From Rhabdornis inornatus (Eukaryota; Chordata; Aves; Passeriformes; Rhabdornithidae): a stretch of DNA of 64,000 nucleotides. Position numbers and translations under genes: made by a program. Positions 59,701 to 64,000 of the stretch are shown here, piece after piece (the first letter of the stretch is position 1; each line of letters starts with the position of its first letter). The notes beneath the pieces are model-generated. The model was not told where the DNA came from. It made no database searches and worked only from the letters and a program-made list of their open reading frames with translations. The stretch spans positions 1,130,332 through 1,194,331 of the forward strand of contig VWZS01002239.1 of NCBI GenBank assembly GCA_013397075.1, in the 5' to 3' direction.

Positions 59701-62700
59701 GAGTTTTGTCCATAATAATGAAATTTTACCTTTTCAGTTTCTGTTCTCCATTCCAGCTGATGATTACATTCCAACCTTCACCTGAAAATGAAATGCTCTA
59801 CCAGCTTCACTGAAATCAACAGACATTCCAATAACTCAGGTTTTTACATCACACAACCAGTTCAAACTGCCTGGAGAGAGGAACAAAATGGAAAAGATGG
59901 GCACTTGTCAATATGGAACCGAATAGAAAGCAATAGGCTTTTTAGAATAAACTCCATATTTACTGAATAACAATTTTATGGCAATAAAATTTCAACAACT
60001 TGTTTTATTAAATTGATAATTTAATTCCAAGGTGAATTTATTAGCCTTTAGGATGAGGAAAGAAAAAAGTTTCAAAGCTAATGATACCCTCAAATCAATT
60101 TGGATTGTGTGGTCCACTTACTATGAACTCTACTGCTTACCAAGAAATAATATCTCCAGAAAGGTCTTATGTCTTATCTTAAATCACACATTTCCAATAA
60201 AACACTAAAGCTAGCAACTGAAGGAAACTAATTAACAGAAACCAGTAATTCTGAAACTTAATGTCATGGTCCTAAATATTTATTTTATTCCTAAATCTTT
60301 AATTTAAATGTCCTTATCTTATTATTTATTACTTTGAAACAAGGTGCAGAGCTTTGAAGCACATACTTTTGTGAAATATCTTCAAAAGTAAATGTGTTTC
60401 CTTTTTCTTTTCCCTTTCCTTTTGCTTTAAAACCAATAATTTTTTTAGGGTTTTCTTTATTTTTTTTTCAGCCTCTTTGTCTATTGGACATTAAATGTGA
60501 GTTTATAAACTGCAAAATTCCCCATCAGTTGAACTTTTTTAAAAAAACTGGAAATTTTCAATAAGCAATAAGAAACACATATTTAAAAGTACATCTGCAA
60601 ATCAATAGGTGAAATATAGAGCTATTCAGAGAGAAGAAAAAAGTTATTTGGCATATGTTATGTGTGTTTTCCTTCCTACAAGATATCATTAAGCATTATC
60701 ATTTTTTGTAGCTTCTGTACTCTTTTTCTGAGAATCTCTATACATTAGAAAATAGAATCCCAGTATCTGCTACTTCCACGCTTCCAGAGAAGCCTTGAGT
60801 ATGTTAAGTTTATACTTTACATTTGAGCAAAAATTTAAGTCTTTTATAGTAATTCCCAACCAGAGGGCACTGACTGAGATCCTGTCTGTATATGCTACAT
60901 ATGTTTTTAATACTGCATTTCATGAACTCTGGATTTTGGGGCTTCATTTCCTTTTCTCATCACCTTCCTTGGCTCAAGGGGGAAATTCAAGGCATCAGAG
61001 AACATCAAATTCATCACTTGAAATGCAATGAGACCTCAAGACAGATTTATTGCTTTACAAATGAATCTAAATAAAAGTAATTGGTTAGTGTTCTTTACTA
61101 AAAAAATAAAGATAATTTACCTCTACAGAGAAATCCTTCCTGAGATTCAAGACTTACTGGAATTATGCCTGAGGGTGATCCAATAGCACAAGAGTAAATG
61201 CACTATTAGCCAATTACACATAATGACTCTAAGACATATCAGTTGTGATGTCATTCAGGTGATTTATTAGATTTACTTCAAAGAGTCTAATTCTAATCTG
61301 TATTTATTAAACATTATATGTATGCAGTACATAATATGCAGTTTTAAATCTTGCACCATAATACAAAAATTTCAATAATTTCTTTCTAAAGAGAGGAAAA
61401 AGAAATGAACCTTGAAGACAGTCTGTATTGCATAAAAATGATGTCAAAGATTTCCTGAATTATCCCAGACTTTATGAGTTTAAGGCCTGATGTGCTTATG
61501 GGATTACTTTAAATGAATCCTCAATTTGATTTCACTTCTAGTATTACCTAACAGAAAAAACACAAATGAAGATATATTTTAGTGCTAGTAATAACATAGG
61601 AAGAGAAAGGAGAATGGACTTGAAGGATTGCCTGATCATGTCCTGGAGCTAAATAAAAGTGTATTGTTTTTATCTTGAATCAAAAACATTAGAAGACTTT
61701 TTTTTTACTCAAAACCTCAGAAGTGAAAGAAGAAATGTTTTTCTGAAAAAGGGAACAATCTATAGTGTCATAAACAAGTATTTTCTCTCTCTCTCATCAC
61801 TATAGCAATATATACAGTAATCTCCTTAACACAGTTCTATGAAAAAGTAGCTCTGATGTATAAAAAAAATCAAACAAAAAAAATAACCAAAACTGAAATT
61901 GCCTACCCAACATAATAAACTAGAAAAGGAATAAATGACAATGTTATTCATTCACACAGCATAGTTCTTTCTAAAGTCACAAATATGCCTGTGATATCAC
62001 ACTGCATTGGTGACAGTTTTCATGACTGTCTTTTACACTGTGGATATTGGGACAGATTATTCACTGCCTGTGTGAGGAGTTCCTGCACAAGGAGCAATTC
62101 TAATGTTGGCTGGGTGGTCAAGAGACCTCCCTGTTCCTGCAGTAATGAAAGGCATTTTCTGAGCAGGGCTTGGAGGTGCTTCCTAGAAACTCTTCCTTTT
62201 CATCTACAACCTGTTTGTTCCCTCTCCATATTTCCTTTTTATCTATTACATACCTACAATGCTGCTCTTTACCTTTCCTCCTTTCTTCATGGATTTTAGC
62301 TTCCATTAGCAAGTACTTCTTAAAAAAAAAAAAAAAGGGGAAATTCTTTTATTCTTTCTGCTAATTTTTATTTAAGTGATATTAAGAATGTCCCACATTC
62401 TCTGCACTTAATGTTAATTTGTGATCAATATTCTATAAAAGGAAATTATCTTGTATTGCTTAGCATAATCAAAAATTGTCATCTAGGTGCTGTGCTAATA
62501 AAAACTAGTAATAATAAGACCAGAGATAATCCATGCTCTTGACTTAGCTGTACAGCTGTGAATTACGACAAATTACAGGTATTTCTGTAATTAAGGGTTT
62601 CTTTTTTCCTAGTATAAATCTCAGAAAAAAAATTTGATTGATTATTTATTTATTTTCTTTTGATTACAGTGTGTTTCAAATTGTAATGGGCTAAACAAGT

Positions 62701-64000
62701 TCCTCATAAGTTAGCGTGGACCTCATTTCTTTGGCATAAATCCAATAATTCATTTAAACCTGAAGGACACTACAACACTGAAGAATTTAATCAGAATTCT
62801 CTGATTAAATGAATCATTGTTAATAATTATTGCATTTCTCTGATCCCCAAAAGAAAAGGTAAAACAAGTAGAAATTCCTCATTGCTGAGAACTCATCACC
62901 AAGACATTAATGCAATCAAAAACTATGAGATTACCCCACAGTCTCATATGATTCATCTATGAGACAGGGCTATAACAATTAAAGAAAAATCTACCAAAAA
63001 TGTATTCCATTGTCAAATATATATTATAGAGGGATATGTCTGTAGTTTTTCAGCAAAGCTTTATGCAATTAAAAAAAATATATGTAGAAATGTGATCTAT
63101 TTATGATTTTTCTTCACAATTTATTTATTGAAGTTGAACTTCAAATGAAAGAAAATTATATTTTCAGTTGTGCGCTATAGCAATACAACGTAACTCTGGA
63201 AGCAACAAAGTGTTCCCTTTTTATTTGTCATGCTCATGTGCACAACAAATATGTTGTCAAATTTGTGCTCAGTTCAGAAACTAAAAGTTAATGTCAATTC
63301 TTTGGTTTACATAAACAACATTGCGTGGATGTTTCAGTGCTAATTTGCACCAGCAGAGAAGATGTGAACTGAAGTATCTACAATGACACATAAATAATTT
63401 GAGGGGACAATGCAAACAACGCAAATGATTTGCCTATTCTGAGCCACAGGGAGCATAGCAGTTTAAATGGAATATGGTTTATGTTTTGCAGGTCTGGCTC
63501 AAAATCTTTTCAATATAAAGTCTTAATATCAATTAAGAATACATTCAAAAATCTATTTTGTTTTGTTTCATTTTCAACTTTTCCATATGTCTGTGCATCA
63601 CAAACCTGCAGATATATTTGTTGCATGTTTAGTCTTGGTATGTTTAAGGACACTAAACTAAAATCATGTTAATAGATTGTACAATGAAAGGGTGTGATTA
63701 TCTGACTCTGATATTATTAGGTTTCCTATTTTTGAAGAAAACACTTAATATTTCCTAGAATGTAACAAGCACTAACTTGATATCTCAACCTTCATATGTG
63801 ATTCCATGCTTACATTTAAGCATAATTAGACGACTTTTGGGGCAGTGGAATTTTTTATTACGATTAATTTAAAGAAATGTGTGAATATGCGTGACAAGAA
63901 GATTCTGAGACAAATTTTTTGGATATCAGAGAGAAACTGGACTGTATTTAGGTCAGATAGAAGGTTTGAAAGTCAAGATATAATGAACTGTTGCTCTGAC
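56748..64000. other. Non-coding DNA, no gene confirmed
   Basis: AT-rich. It includes the longest frame in the window without low complexity (58462-58929, 155 codons plus; unrecognised), an A15 run at 62322-62336, and a perfect 11 bp inverted repeat at 62785-62810. The frame at 61985-62299 (104 codons) lies in slightly GC-richer DNA and matches nothing I know. No repeat family was recognised. Confidence 0.6.
62785..62810 (+). repeat. Perfect inverted repeat, 11 bp arms
   Basis: ATTTAATCAGA - ATTC - TCTGATTAAAT. A perfect stem with a 4 nt loop in AT-rich DNA. No role is evident. Confidence 0.9.

Noticed and set aside
1..64000. CRISPR array, operon, toxin-antitoxin, phage or other prokaryote-type system
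   Set aside because: No regularly spaced repeats, no dense co-directional genes and no ribosome-binding-site pattern; the repeat families are vertebrate.

Overview
The window looks like nuclear DNA from a bird. It is AT-rich and eukaryotic, with no operons, no dense ORFs and no bacterial signals. The diagnostic content is avian-type CR1 LINE 3' ends and LTRs that resemble the bird ERVL LTR family. Repeat density is low, as expected for a bird macrochromosome. I cannot name the species. Family assignments are made from memory of consensus sequences, without a search.

I find no protein-coding gene that I can name. Almost all open frames of 60-100 codons are what chance gives in AT-rich DNA, or come from low-complexity tracts (GGT/TTG runs) or decayed retroelements. 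The window is best read as a gene desert, or as a long intron or introns of a gene whose identity is not visible here. A few stretches have good splice-acceptor and donor contexts around short open frames. The best is a phase-compatible pair at 53725-53785 and 56628-56747 (+), listed as a low-confidence candidate 3' end of a gene.

Layout. 1-6590: plain AT-rich DNA. 6590-6950: old CR1-like 3' UTR (-). 6950-12460: plain DNA with a locally higher-GC patch near 10370-10850. 12470-12672: large T/G low-complexity composite. 16430-16512 and 20289-20373: two copies of an unidentified ~85 bp repeat, the second abutting a CR1 3' end (+). 19391-19942: solo ERVL-type LTR (-). 23930-24420: GC-rich, CpG-poor patch. 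27757-28085: CR1 3' end (-). 29040-29353: internally deleted ERVL-type LTR (-). 30591-31130: CR1 with reverse-transcriptase coding sequence fused to its 3' UTR (-). 34730-37050: a decayed but unusually complete ancient CR1/L3-like element (+) with endonuclease, RT and 3' tail remnants. 37050-64000: mostly unremarkable, with TTG/TTTG tracts, hairpins and the candidate exons.

There is no sign of a novel multi-gene system. The observations most worth following are the ancient LINE skeleton, the unidentified paired repeat, and the candidate terminal exons at 52-57 kb.
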